Source of the DNA: SpSt-539 sp964549445
Lineage (GTDB): Bacteria; Planctomycetota; Phycisphaerae; UBA1845; UTPLA1
Assembly (NCBI GenBank): GCA_964549445.1
Contig: CAZJVS010000007.1
Span: 62,001-126,000, forward strand
DNA length: 64,000 nt
Reading direction: 5' to 3'
Shown here: positions 1 to 7,531 of the stretch, in pieces
How positions within the stretch are numbered: position 1 is the first letter of the stretch
Layout: every line of letters starts with the position of its first letter
The notes under the pieces: generated by a model
Told to the model about the DNA's origin: nothing
The model's database searches: none
The model's input: the letters and a program-made list of their open reading frames with translations, nothing else
Position numbers and translations under genes: made by a program

Positions 1-29
1 ATGCGGTCAACGCAGGGTTCCGGGGCGTC

Positions 30-57
30 TTGTTCGATCGCGGCGAGCCGGTAGAAT
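30..57 (+). promoter_or_regulatory. Sigma70-like promoter for tRNA-Tyr
   Basis: TTGTTC at 30-35 and TAGAAT at 52-57 are separated by 16 bp. Transcription would begin near 64, about 23 nt before the tRNA. The assignment rests on motif and position only. The first 29 bases of the window show nothing recognisable. Confidence 0.5.
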
Positions 58-86
58 GAGCCGCCGAAGGCGTCAGAAGCCTTTCA

Positions 87-170
87 GGGCGTGTGTCCGA
101 GTGGCCAAAGGAGACGGGCTGTAAACCCGTTGGCTTTACGCCTTCGCTGGTTCGAATCCAGCCGCGCCCA
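87..170 (+). tRNA. tRNA-Tyr (GTA)
   Basis: An 84-nt class II tRNA. The acceptor arm GGGCGTG (87-93) pairs with CGCGCCC (163-169) and the discriminator is A170. The anticodon stem ACGGG/CCCGT encloses the loop CTGTAAA with anticodon GTA at 121-123. The T arm is GCTGG-TTCGAAT-CCAGC. The long variable arm is as expected for bacterial tRNA-Tyr. The 3' CCA is not encoded, so it must be added after transcription. Confidence 0.96.
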
Positions 171-194
171 GTCAGTCCTCGCAAGATGTCCTCG

Positions 195-235
195 GCGGCC
201 GTGTGTGGCATTGCACGGCCGCACAAGGAAGGTTT
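195..235 (+). terminator. Probable terminator after tRNA-Tyr
   Basis: A 9-bp perfect stem (GCGGCCGTG at 195-203, CACGGCCGC at 214-222) lies 25 nt beyond the tRNA. A short T-rich stretch begins about 9 nt after the stem, so the T-tract is weak and displaced. It probably ends the tRNA transcript before the downstream peptidase gene. Confidence 0.45.
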
Positions 236-300
236 TCGTTTGCATTTCTGGCCAAAATCCTCGAAAATGATCGAGGGCTCGCTAATCTGGAGATAAATCC

Positions 301-3300
301 ATGCGCACCGAATTGCGTCGAAGGAGCTGCGGTCTCCTCATCGGCAGCTGCCTGGTTCTGAGCTTCGTGGCAGGCTTCGGTCGTGACGCAGCTGCACAAA
401 ATCAAGCTGACAACGACCTACAGTTTCAGTTTGGAGGCACGGCCGGCGAGAAGGGGATCGTCTCGCCGCGATTGCAGGAGTTCGCCCGAATCGAGCGACT
501 TGCAACGGCGCGAGGGGTGGCCATGCCCCGGCCGCCCGCACGCTATCCGTTCATGATCGACCCGATGGATCGCATTGCTGTGCGTCTTGTTGCGACAAAT
601 ATCGTCGCGATTCGCGCGCCGCTCGCGGCTATCGGATTTGTTGAGATGGGGGCTCGCGAAAACATCGGCCTCATCGAGGGTTTTATACCAATCAATCAAC
701 TGCATGCGCTGGACGGATTGGCGGCGTTTGGATTGAAGAGTGCGTCGCCTGTGTGGCGTCCAATTACGAATGCGGGAGTCGTGCCGAACCAGGCGGACCT
801 CGTTCACAGCGCATCAAGAGTTCGAGCTGCGCTACCGGTTGGTTACGACGGAACAGGCGTCAAGATTGGGGTTCTGAGTGACAGTTACAATGCCTTGGGC
901 GGGGCGCAGGACGGCATCGCTTCCGGCGATCTTCCGGCGGCCGGGGTTCAAGTGCTTCAGGACATTCCATTCGGCAGTGACGAGGGTCGGGGAATGTTGG
1001 AGTTGATCCACGATCTCGCACCGGGATCGCAACTTGCGTTTGCGACGGCATTCACTTCTGAAACAGGCTTTGCGAACAACATCATCGCGCTGAAGAACGC
1101 TGGATGCAAGGTAATCGTCGATGATGTCAGGTATTTCGACGAGCCCTATTATCAAGATGGAATTGTCGCGCAAGCGGTGGATACGGTGAAAGCCGCTGGC
1201 GTCTGCTACTTCTCATCCGCTGGAAACCAAGCGTCCCAGTCATACGAATCGCCTGTCTACAGGGAGACCGATCTCTCCGCTGCCGTCGACGGAATCACCA
1301 TACGATGGTTTGATTTCTCCGTCGGAGGAGCAGCGGACGCCCGGCAGTTGGTGACGCTCCAACCAGGTGAATTCATTCGGGTGGCACTTCAGTGGGACGA
1401 TCCATTCTATTCGAATCTCGACACCGATCTGGACCTTTTTGTCGTTGAGGCCGGCGGAACGAGTTCCGTCGAGTCGAGTCGAGAACGAAACATCGGTACA
1501 CAACTCGCGTTCGAGTATGTCGTCGTTTCCAATGAAACCGCGGCGCCGAAGCAGTATGAAATAATGATTCAACGGTTCGAGGGGCCGCCACCCAGCCGCA
1601 TCAAGTTCATCAACTACGGTTCCAAGATCGACATCGGTGCGTGGGAGTATTTCACAAGCAGTCCGACATGCACCGGCCATGCCGCTGCGCGCGGCGCGAT
1701 GGGCGTTGGAGCTGCGCCATACTTTGATCACACAAATCCGGAATCATTCACGTCGACCGGTCCAGCGGTGATCCTGTTCAATGAATCAGGAGTCCCACTC
1801 GGAAGTCCCCAAATTCGACCGAAACCGGATATCAGCGCCGTGGACGGCACAAATACGACCTTCTTTCCACCATCTCCGGGTCAGGACTATGAGCCGGACG
1901 GACGTCCAAACTTCTTCGGGACCTCGGCCGCTGCGCCGCACGCGGCGGCCGTCGCGGCACTGTTATTGCAGAAGGAACCGGGATTGACTCCCGATCAGGT
2001 CTACGATCGTCTCCGCAACACAGCGGACGATGAGATTGGGGGGGCGGGGTTTGACGATCAAACCGGCGCAGGCCTCATTGACGCATTCCGAGCGCTCTTT
2101 GGAGTTCCGGATCCGGCGGGTTTTCCGTTTGTCGAGGATTTTGAAAGCGGATTTCTCGGACACATGTGGGAAACGCGAACGACCGTGAACGGGCGAATTC
2201 AAGTGACTGGATTGAACAATCCGGCGATCGAAGCTCGACACTTGACAATGGATACGTTCTTCCAAGGATTGCCGCCACGAAACACATTTTCGCTCAATGA
2301 ACTCGTGCTGCACTTCGACGCGCCGCCGGCTGAGCCCATTCGACTTTCGTTCTTCCAGCGAGAATTCGGCACATCGAATGCACCCATGCCGCCGAGTTTT
2401 GTCGGGTCGGATAATTCGAGCGGCGTAGCGCTGAGCGTCGACGGAACGAATTGGTATCGAATTGTCAGTTTGGTATCGCCGGCCTCGAGTAACGTGAATC
2501 AGCTCAACCAGTTTGACCTTCGCGCGATCGCCTTGGCGAACGGCTTGACGCTCGGCAGCGATGTGCAAATCAAGTTCCAGCAATTCTTCAACGCGCAGAT
2601 CGTCATCGGCGGCTTCGCGTGGGACCAGATTCAGCTGTACAACCCGACGGTCCCGCCGGCGTTCGTTCAGCAGCCCCTTGCCCAGCAGGCTTGCATCGGA
2701 GAAACAGTGAAACTGCGGGTCCAAAACGCGGGCGCCGGGCCGATCGGTTATCAATGGTTCCAAGGTGCGACGCCGCTGTCGGATGGCGGAGCGTTTTCGG
2801 GCGCCAACACGAACGAACTAACGATCAGCCCGTTCTCCGCCGCCGCGGCCGGACAGTATCGTGTTCAAGCCACCAATATCGGCGGCACGAGCGCAAGCGA
2901 CACCGTCGCCGTTTCCGTACGCGCGGCAGTTCAGATCGCCGTCCAGCCGTCGTCCACGGCGGTGTGCATCGGAGATCCGCTAACGCTTCAGGTAGATGCG
3001 TCCGGCGCGGCGCCTGTGACCTATCAGTGGCGGCGCAATGGAACCGAGATCCCGGGCGCGACGTCACCGTCGATCGCGGTCGGCTCGGTTAGTTTCGGGG
3101 ATGCCGGACAATACACAGTCGTTGTTGCGAATGCGTGTGGCGCCGTCATCAGCAACGCCGCGACCGTCTCAGTCGCATCGCTGCAGGTATGCGATCCGAC
3201 GACAGGTTTTCTTGGATGTCCGGGGGACGTGCAGTTGACCGCGACAAGTGCTGCCGGCGCTGCTCTGGCATTCGCGTTGCCGCGGGTGGATCCGGCGTCT

Positions 3301-3606
3301 GCGCAGGTAGAGCTCACGTCGACCCACCAGCCGGGAACAGTTTTCCCGGTGGGAAGCACGGTGGTCACATTTACCGCCCGGGACCTGGTTCGAGGGACGA
3401 CGCGAACTTGCAGCTTCACGGTCACCGTATTGGCCGGGGCGACCAGCCCAACCGGTGGTACAACAAACCCGCCGGGGACGGTCGGTGGCGTTCCCGTTGC
3501 CGCGGCGACGTGCTGTACGGCGGGGATGGTTGATGCACTGATGTTAGGAGTGTCGACGATGCTCTTGACGCTGTGGCCTCAGATCCGCCGCCGTCGTCGG
3601 CGCTAA
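301..3606 (+). CDS. Exported S8-fold serine peptidase with Ig-like and HYR domains and C-terminal anchor
   Basis: An 1101-aa exported protein starting at ATG after a GGAGAT ribosome site. Signal peptide about 1-33. The S8-like catalytic domain spans roughly 165-600: Asp194 in GVLSDSYN, Ser542 in GTSAAAPHAA. The usual HGTHVAG histidine motif is not seen; at that place stands DEGRGML (227-233) with Glu228, so the family is a divergent S8 or sedolisin-like Ser-Glu-Asp variant. Two Ig-like domains follow (about 784-870 and 875-958, each with a YQW core), then a HYR-type domain (about 960-1048). The tail TCCTAGM, a hydrophobic stretch and six arginines looks like a surface-sorting anchor. Probably a surface-held protease or adhesin; the substrate is unknown. 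Confidence 0.85.
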   Translation: MRTELRRRSCGLLIGSCLVLSFVAGFGRDAAAQNQADNDLQFQFGGTAGEKGIVSPRLQEFARIERLATARGVAMPRPPARYPFMIDPMDRIAVRLVATNIVAIRAPLAAIGFVEMGARENIGLIEGFIPINQLHALDGLAAFGLKSASPVWRPITNAGVVPNQADLVHSASRVRAALPVGYDGTGVKIGVLSDSYNALGGAQDGIASGDLPAAGVQVLQDIPFGSDEGRGMLELIHDLAPGSQLAFATAFTSETGFANNIIALKNAGCKVIVDDVRYFDEPYYQDGIVAQAVDTVKAAGVCYFSSAGNQASQSYESPVYRETDLSAAVDGITIRWFDFSVGGAADARQLVTLQPGEFIRVALQWDDPFYSNLDTDLDLFVVEAGGTSSVESSRERNIGTQLAFEYVVVSNETAAPKQYEIMIQRFEGPPPSRIKFINYGSKIDIGAWEYFTSSPTCTGHAAARGAMGVGAAPYFDHTNPESFTSTGPAVILFNESGVPLGSPQIRPKPDISAVDGTNTTFFPPSPGQDYEPDGRPNFFGTSAAAPHAAAVAALLLQKEPGLTPDQVYDRLRNTADDEIGGAGFDDQTGAGLIDAFRALFGVPDPAGFPFVEDFESGFLGHMWETRTTVNGRIQVTGLNNPAIEARHLTMDTFFQGLPPRNTFSLNELVLHFDAPPAEPIRLSFFQREFGTSNAPMPPSFVGSDNSSGVALSVDGTNWYRIVSLVSPASSNVNQLNQFDLRAIALANGLTLGSDVQIKFQQFFNAQIVIGGFAWDQIQLYNPTVPPAFVQQPLAQQACIGETVKLRVQNAGAGPIGYQWFQGATPLSDGGAFSGANTNELTISPFSAAAAGQYRVQATNIGGTSASDTVAVSVRAAVQIAVQPSSTAVCIGDPLTLQVDASGAAPVTYQWRRNGTEIPGATSPSIAVGSVSFGDAGQYTVVVANACGAVISNAATVSVASLQVCDPTTGFLGCPGDVQLTATSAAGAALAFALPRVDPASAQVELTSTHQPGTVFPVGSTVVTFTARDLVRGTTRTCSFTVTVLAGATSPTGGTTNPPGTVGGVPVAAATCCTAGMVDALMLGVSTMLLTLWPQIRRRRRR

Positions 3607-3705
3607 CTCCGGTTCTCATCGGCAACTTGCGGCTGGTCGCATTCGTGTGGTACAAGTCCGACCGACGGACGTGTGCCGTTCGTGCGATCGACTCTCGGAT
3701 GCCGG

Positions 3706-4320
3706 ATGCGGATCAATCTCCCCAATCAAATCACGCTTGCGCGAATGGTCCTGGCGATCGTTTTTTGCGTCCTCTTGACGCAGTTCGACGGGCGGCACCG
3801 CGATCGCATGCAGGGTCTCGTTGACTGGACGTTTGTCATCTTTGTCATCGCGGCCGCGAGTGACTTCCTTGACGGCTACCTCGCGCGGCGAAGCAATCAG
3901 GTCACAAATTTCGGTCGAGTCGTCGATCCCTTTGTCGACAAGATGCTCGTGCTCGGCGGATTTGTGCTGATGCTGGGGCCCAATTTCCAAGATGCCGATG
4001 GTCGCACGAATCTAACCGGATTGGAGCCCTGGATGGTACTCGTCATCCTCGGTCGGGAACTGCTCGTTACCGGCTTGCGCGGGCTGTCCGAAAGCCGCGG
4101 GACGCAATTCGCGGCCAACATGGCCGGCAAAGTGAAGATGTGGGTTCAATGCATTACGCTCGGTTGGATTCTCGTCTGTCTGACGCGCGGGCACGACTCG
4201 CAAGCCCTGGTCGCCATGCGCGGGTGGATGATCTGGCTGGCATTGATCGTAACGGTCGTGTCGCTTCTGGCCTACCTGATCCAGGCGCGGTCAATCCTTT
4301 TCGAACACGCTCGGGCATAA
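3706..4320 (+). CDS. pgsA: CDP-diacylglycerol-glycerol-3-phosphate 3-phosphatidyltransferase
   Basis: A 204-aa membrane enzyme that makes phosphatidylglycerol phosphate from CDP-diacylglycerol and glycerol-3-phosphate, the committed step to acidic phospholipids. The CDP-alcohol phosphotransferase signature is complete: D56-G57-x2-A60-R61-x8-G70-x3-D74-x3-D78. N-terminal MRINLPNQITLARM is typical of PgsA, so the ATG at 3706 is preferred to an upstream GTG at 3673. Several hydrophobic segments follow. It lies 43 bp before uppP on the same strand, so the two may be co-transcribed. Family assignment is firm; specificity among CDP-alcohol transferases is inferred from the N-terminus. Confidence 0.9.
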   Translation: MRINLPNQITLARMVLAIVFCVLLTQFDGRHRDRMQGLVDWTFVIFVIAAASDFLDGYLARRSNQVTNFGRVVDPFVDKMLVLGGFVLMLGPNFQDADGRTNLTGLEPWMVLVILGRELLVTGLRGLSESRGTQFAANMAGKVKMWVQCITLGWILVCLTRGHDSQALVAMRGWMIWLALIVTVVSLLAYLIQARSILFEHARA

Positions 4321-4363
4321 CGAAGGTCCGCCGGCGTGCCGCCTGGCGCGCCAGGAGCGACGG

Positions 4364-5179
4364 ATGTCGGATGTACTCAAGTCGGCGGTTCTTGGCATCG
4401 TTGAGGGACTGACGGAGTTCCTTCCGATTTCGAGCACCGGGCATCTCATTCTTGTCCAGCCGCTGCTTGGAATCGATGCGGACGTGCCGCCGTGGAAGAC
4501 GTTTTTGTACTTCATTCAGATCGGGGCGATTCTCGCGGTCGTGGTCTATTTCGGACGGGGGCTGTTGCGACAGGTGTTCCAACCGGCGCGAAGCGGGTGG
4601 CGGAATCACCTGATCACCAAGCTGGTGGTGGCGACTGTTCCGGCCGCGGCGATTGGGCTGCCACTGAATGACTGGATCGAGTCGCACTTTGAGACGCCCC
4701 GGGTCGTTGCGATTGCCCTGATCGTGGGGGCCGGCGTGATGGAGTTGATCGAGCGACGGTATCGCCGCACGGGTGGGGGTGACCCGGAGTCGATTACGCT
4801 CAGGCAGGCACTTCTGATTGGGATTGCTCAGTGTGTGAGCATCATTCCGGGCACTTCGCGGGCGATGGCGACGATCATGGGAGGACTGCTGGTGGGCCTG
4901 CCGATCGGCCTGGCCACGGAGTTTTCGTTCTACCTTGCGATTCCGACGCTGCTTGGGGCGGGAACGCTAAAGGTTGTCAAACATCGCCACGAATTGCATT
5001 CGAACGAGGCACTTGTGCTGGGCGTCGGATTCGTGACGGCGTTTATCGTTGCGCTGCTTGTCGTCGAGGGATTCATGCGATACGTGCAGACCCGCCGGCT
5101 TCGGCCGTTTGCGATCTATCGCGTCGCCCTCGGGGCAGCGGTTCTTGCCTGGTGGTACGCCTTTGGTCGAGTCGCGTAG
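4364..5179 (+). CDS. uppP: Undecaprenyl-diphosphatase (BacA family)
   Basis: A 271-aa polytopic membrane protein that dephosphorylates undecaprenyl pyrophosphate to recycle the lipid carrier of peptidoglycan synthesis; the family also gives bacitracin resistance. The conserved box EGLTEFLPISSTGH is at 14-27 (Glu14, Glu18, His27) and the second box PGTSR at 162-166. Length matches the family. Start ATG has AGGAGCGA just upstream. It follows pgsA and meets the minus-strand PpiD-like gene end to end (4-bp gap). Confidence 0.96.
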   Translation: MSDVLKSAVLGIVEGLTEFLPISSTGHLILVQPLLGIDADVPPWKTFLYFIQIGAILAVVVYFGRGLLRQVFQPARSGWRNHLITKLVVATVPAAAIGLPLNDWIESHFETPRVVAIALIVGAGVMELIERRYRRTGGGDPESITLRQALLIGIAQCVSIIPGTSRAMATIMGGLLVGLPIGLATEFSFYLAIPTLLGAGTLKVVKHRHELHSNEALVLGVGFVTAFIVALLVVEGFMRYVQTRRLRPFAIYRVALGAAVLAWWYAFGRVA

Positions 5180-5183
5180 GGCG

Positions 5184-7298
5184 CTAGAACTCCGGCGGTG
5201 TCGGCACGCTGCGTTCATGCGAAATCGGCACGTGCTCGCCATCTTCGGTCATTTCCCTGACGAAGCCGCAGCGGCGTTCGATTTCGTTGGGGTTGAACCA
5301 CTGCGTTTGCAACAGGGCCCGTCGGAAGCTCATGAGTGTCTGTCGGCCGACGTTGTAGTACTGATTCCGGAAGGCATCGTCGCGAATGATGTTTGTGTCG
5401 GCGAGTCCGACGACGGCCGCGAGACGAAGCTTCGGCAGCGGTATGAAGTTAACCGCGGCCGGTTTTCCGTCGGCTGAAGCGGTCGTCGGTGACGGTGTCG
5501 GATCGGGGACGTCGACAGTTGGCGGAGTCCAAAGCGGAGAGGTCATATCGAAGCAGCGGTCGACGAATTCGGCGCTGCGGGCACCGATCTCGGGAACGAG
5601 CGGGGGCTCAAAGATCGAGCCGCCCTCAAGGGCGGTCTTGACGAATAGCGCCCGGTCGGCGGCCGATCGAAACATCGGCTCGCGACGGGAGAATTGCGGC
5701 GTCAGCTTGGGCGCGAAGGCGTTCTGGTATTTCGCATCGTGCAGGTCGGTCGCCGCTTGATAGGCAGCTTCGATGCCCACGAGGCGGGCCACGGCGTAAA
5801 ACTCCTTCGCGCGTTTCTCGGCTCGCGCGTAGGCACGCTTTTCGTGGAGATCGCGCTCAACTTGGGCCCGAACCTCGTCGAGACCTCCGGCCGCGCGGGG
5901 TTCCTGAAGTTCGACCACGCGGAAGACGTAGTAGTCTTCGGGTTGGCCGCCGACCTCGGTGTAGATCGGATTATCGGTTGTCTGGTTGAGTGCCAACCGC
6001 AGGGCGGTCTCGCCGGCACCCTTGGCGTCAAAGAGACCGGGGAGTCGGAATGCGTACTCGCCGAAAGTGAGGCGGTCCTTGCCTTCACCGATCGTGACGG
6101 CCTTGCCGATGCCCTCGACGTTTGCGGCATCCGTATCGGTCATCAGGTCGGTTTCCTTGTAGACCAACGGGATGCCGTACTGTTTCTCAAGCCGCTCCTT
6201 TGCCGCGGAGAGATAGGTTGGATTTCGGACTTCATCCGGTGTGGGCTTGAATCCGTCCTGACCGACTCCAACGGCGAGCCAGGGTCGGGAGAGATCGGCG
6301 GCGACGCGCTGCATGGTCTCGCGAACGCGATTGGCGGCGGTCCGCCGCCGAATGGACTCTTCGATCTTGTGACGAGCCTTTTCGTATGGCATTGGGCGGT
6401 AGACGAGGATTTTTTTCACGACCGGCTGCGTTGCGGGGCCAGTGGTCGGCCCGGACGTCGCGGGCTGAGTGGCCGTCGGATCATCCTCGAGCGTCGGCTC
6501 CATGAACTCGGGGTTGGCGCGACTCTTTCGATACGTACGTCGGACCTCGTCCTCGCTCAGAGTAATGGTGGGCATCACGTCGGCGAGACGTGCTCCGAGG
6601 TATTGCACACGGACGCGGCGCGGGAAGCGATAGCCGATGCCATCGTCGCTGTCGGCGGGCAATTTGTCGCGGTGCTGCTCGAAAAGTGCGGTGACTTCGG
6701 CCGGCTCGAGCTTTTCGGTGGAGTCCAGGAAATCCTTTGCACGGAAGACGACCGTGCGGACGGAGACCTTCTCCTGTGTATCGCGAACGAAGTGGCGGAT
6801 CTCATTGTCGGAGGGCTCGTAGACGTCGCACGCGTTGCGGGCGTACTGGTCAACCATCAGGAATTCGCGTACGGCGTGGCGAATTTGCTCGGGGGAGACG
6901 TGATCATTGCGGCGAATATTGTCGATGAGCTGCGGCGGGAAGCGCTGAGGGCTCAGGAAGTCGTCGACGTCAAGATCGGGGACTTCGATTCCGGCGCGGA
7001 TTGCTTCCTGCACCAGCAGATACCAGTGCTCGGACTTCAGGAGATCCGGCGTTTCTGACAGTCCGCTGCCGAGGGTCCGCCACGGAATTCCCAAGGAGCC
7101 GAGAATGTCGGTCGATTCTTTCGTGGGGTAGAGATCTCCACTGGTGATCGATTTGCCGAACGCGGCGCCGACGCGAGCCTTGGCTGGATTGGCGGAGAGC
7201 AAGTCTCGAAGCGGGGCGCCGACGAGCCAGGAAACAAGAACGAACGCCGTAACGATGGCGAGAATCTTACGATTGTGCTCTCGCAGGTACTTCATCAT
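5184..7298 (-). CDS. PpiD/SurA-like membrane-anchored periplasmic chaperone
   Basis: 704 aa with a cytoplasmic basic N-terminus (MMKYLREHNRK), one TM helix (about 12-30) and a long extracytoplasmic part. The arrangement of TM anchor, SurA_N-like helical region (about 100-180) and charged coiled helices resembles PpiD-type folding factors. No intact parvulin domain can be pointed to, so isomerase activity is doubtful. A Pro/Thr-rich linker occurs near 280-300 and another in the C-terminal third. GGAG precedes the start; the second Met is an alternative start. It lies downstream of pnp on the same strand after 233 bp. Confidence 0.6.
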   Translation of the reverse strand: MMKYLREHNRKILAIVTAFVLVSWLVGAPLRDLLSANPAKARVGAAFGKSITSGDLYPTKESTDILGSLGIPWRTLGSGLSETPDLLKSEHWYLLVQEAIRAGIEVPDLDVDDFLSPQRFPPQLIDNIRRNDHVSPEQIRHAVREFLMVDQYARNACDVYEPSDNEIRHFVRDTQEKVSVRTVVFRAKDFLDSTEKLEPAEVTALFEQHRDKLPADSDDGIGYRFPRRVRVQYLGARLADVMPTITLSEDEVRRTYRKSRANPEFMEPTLEDDPTATQPATSGPTTGPATQPVVKKILVYRPMPYEKARHKIEESIRRRTAANRVRETMQRVAADLSRPWLAVGVGQDGFKPTPDEVRNPTYLSAAKERLEKQYGIPLVYKETDLMTDTDAANVEGIGKAVTIGEGKDRLTFGEYAFRLPGLFDAKGAGETALRLALNQTTDNPIYTEVGGQPEDYYVFRVVELQEPRAAGGLDEVRAQVERDLHEKRAYARAEKRAKEFYAVARLVGIEAAYQAATDLHDAKYQNAFAPKLTPQFSRREPMFRSAADRALFVKTALEGGSIFEPPLVPEIGARSAEFVDRCFDMTSPLWTPPTVDVPDPTPSPTTASADGKPAAVNFIPLPKLRLAAVVGLADTNIIRDDAFRNQYYNVGRQTLMSFRRALLQTQWFNPNEIERRCGFVREMTEDGEHVPISHERSVPTPPEF

Positions 7299-7438
7299 GG
7301 CAACGGACTCCGACTAAAGCCTCAGGGCGTAACCTGTTGCGAATCGAGGAGTTTAACGCCGCGGGCGGACTCCAGCAAAGGGCAGCGCAATGCAACGAAT
7401 CCGGCGATGCGTGGCATGGCTGTGCTCGGACCGTAACG

Positions 7439-7471
7439 CCGCGAGCCGGGACTTTACGGCCCGGCTCGCGG
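7439..7471 (-). other. 12-bp perfect hairpin in pnp 3' region
   Basis: CCGCGAGCCGGG (7439-7450) and CCCGGCTCGCGG (7460-7471) form a perfect 12-bp stem around a 9-nt loop, 61-93 nt after the pnp stop. There is no T-tract on either strand, so it is more likely a 3'-end stabiliser, processing site or Rho-type boundary than a classical terminator. The remainder of 7299-7531 shows no gene. Confidence 0.6.
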
Positions 7472-7531
7472 ATATCATTCAGGACCTCGACGGTCTCCCG
7501 CCGATTCCGTGGCTGTTGTCCCGACCGAACT

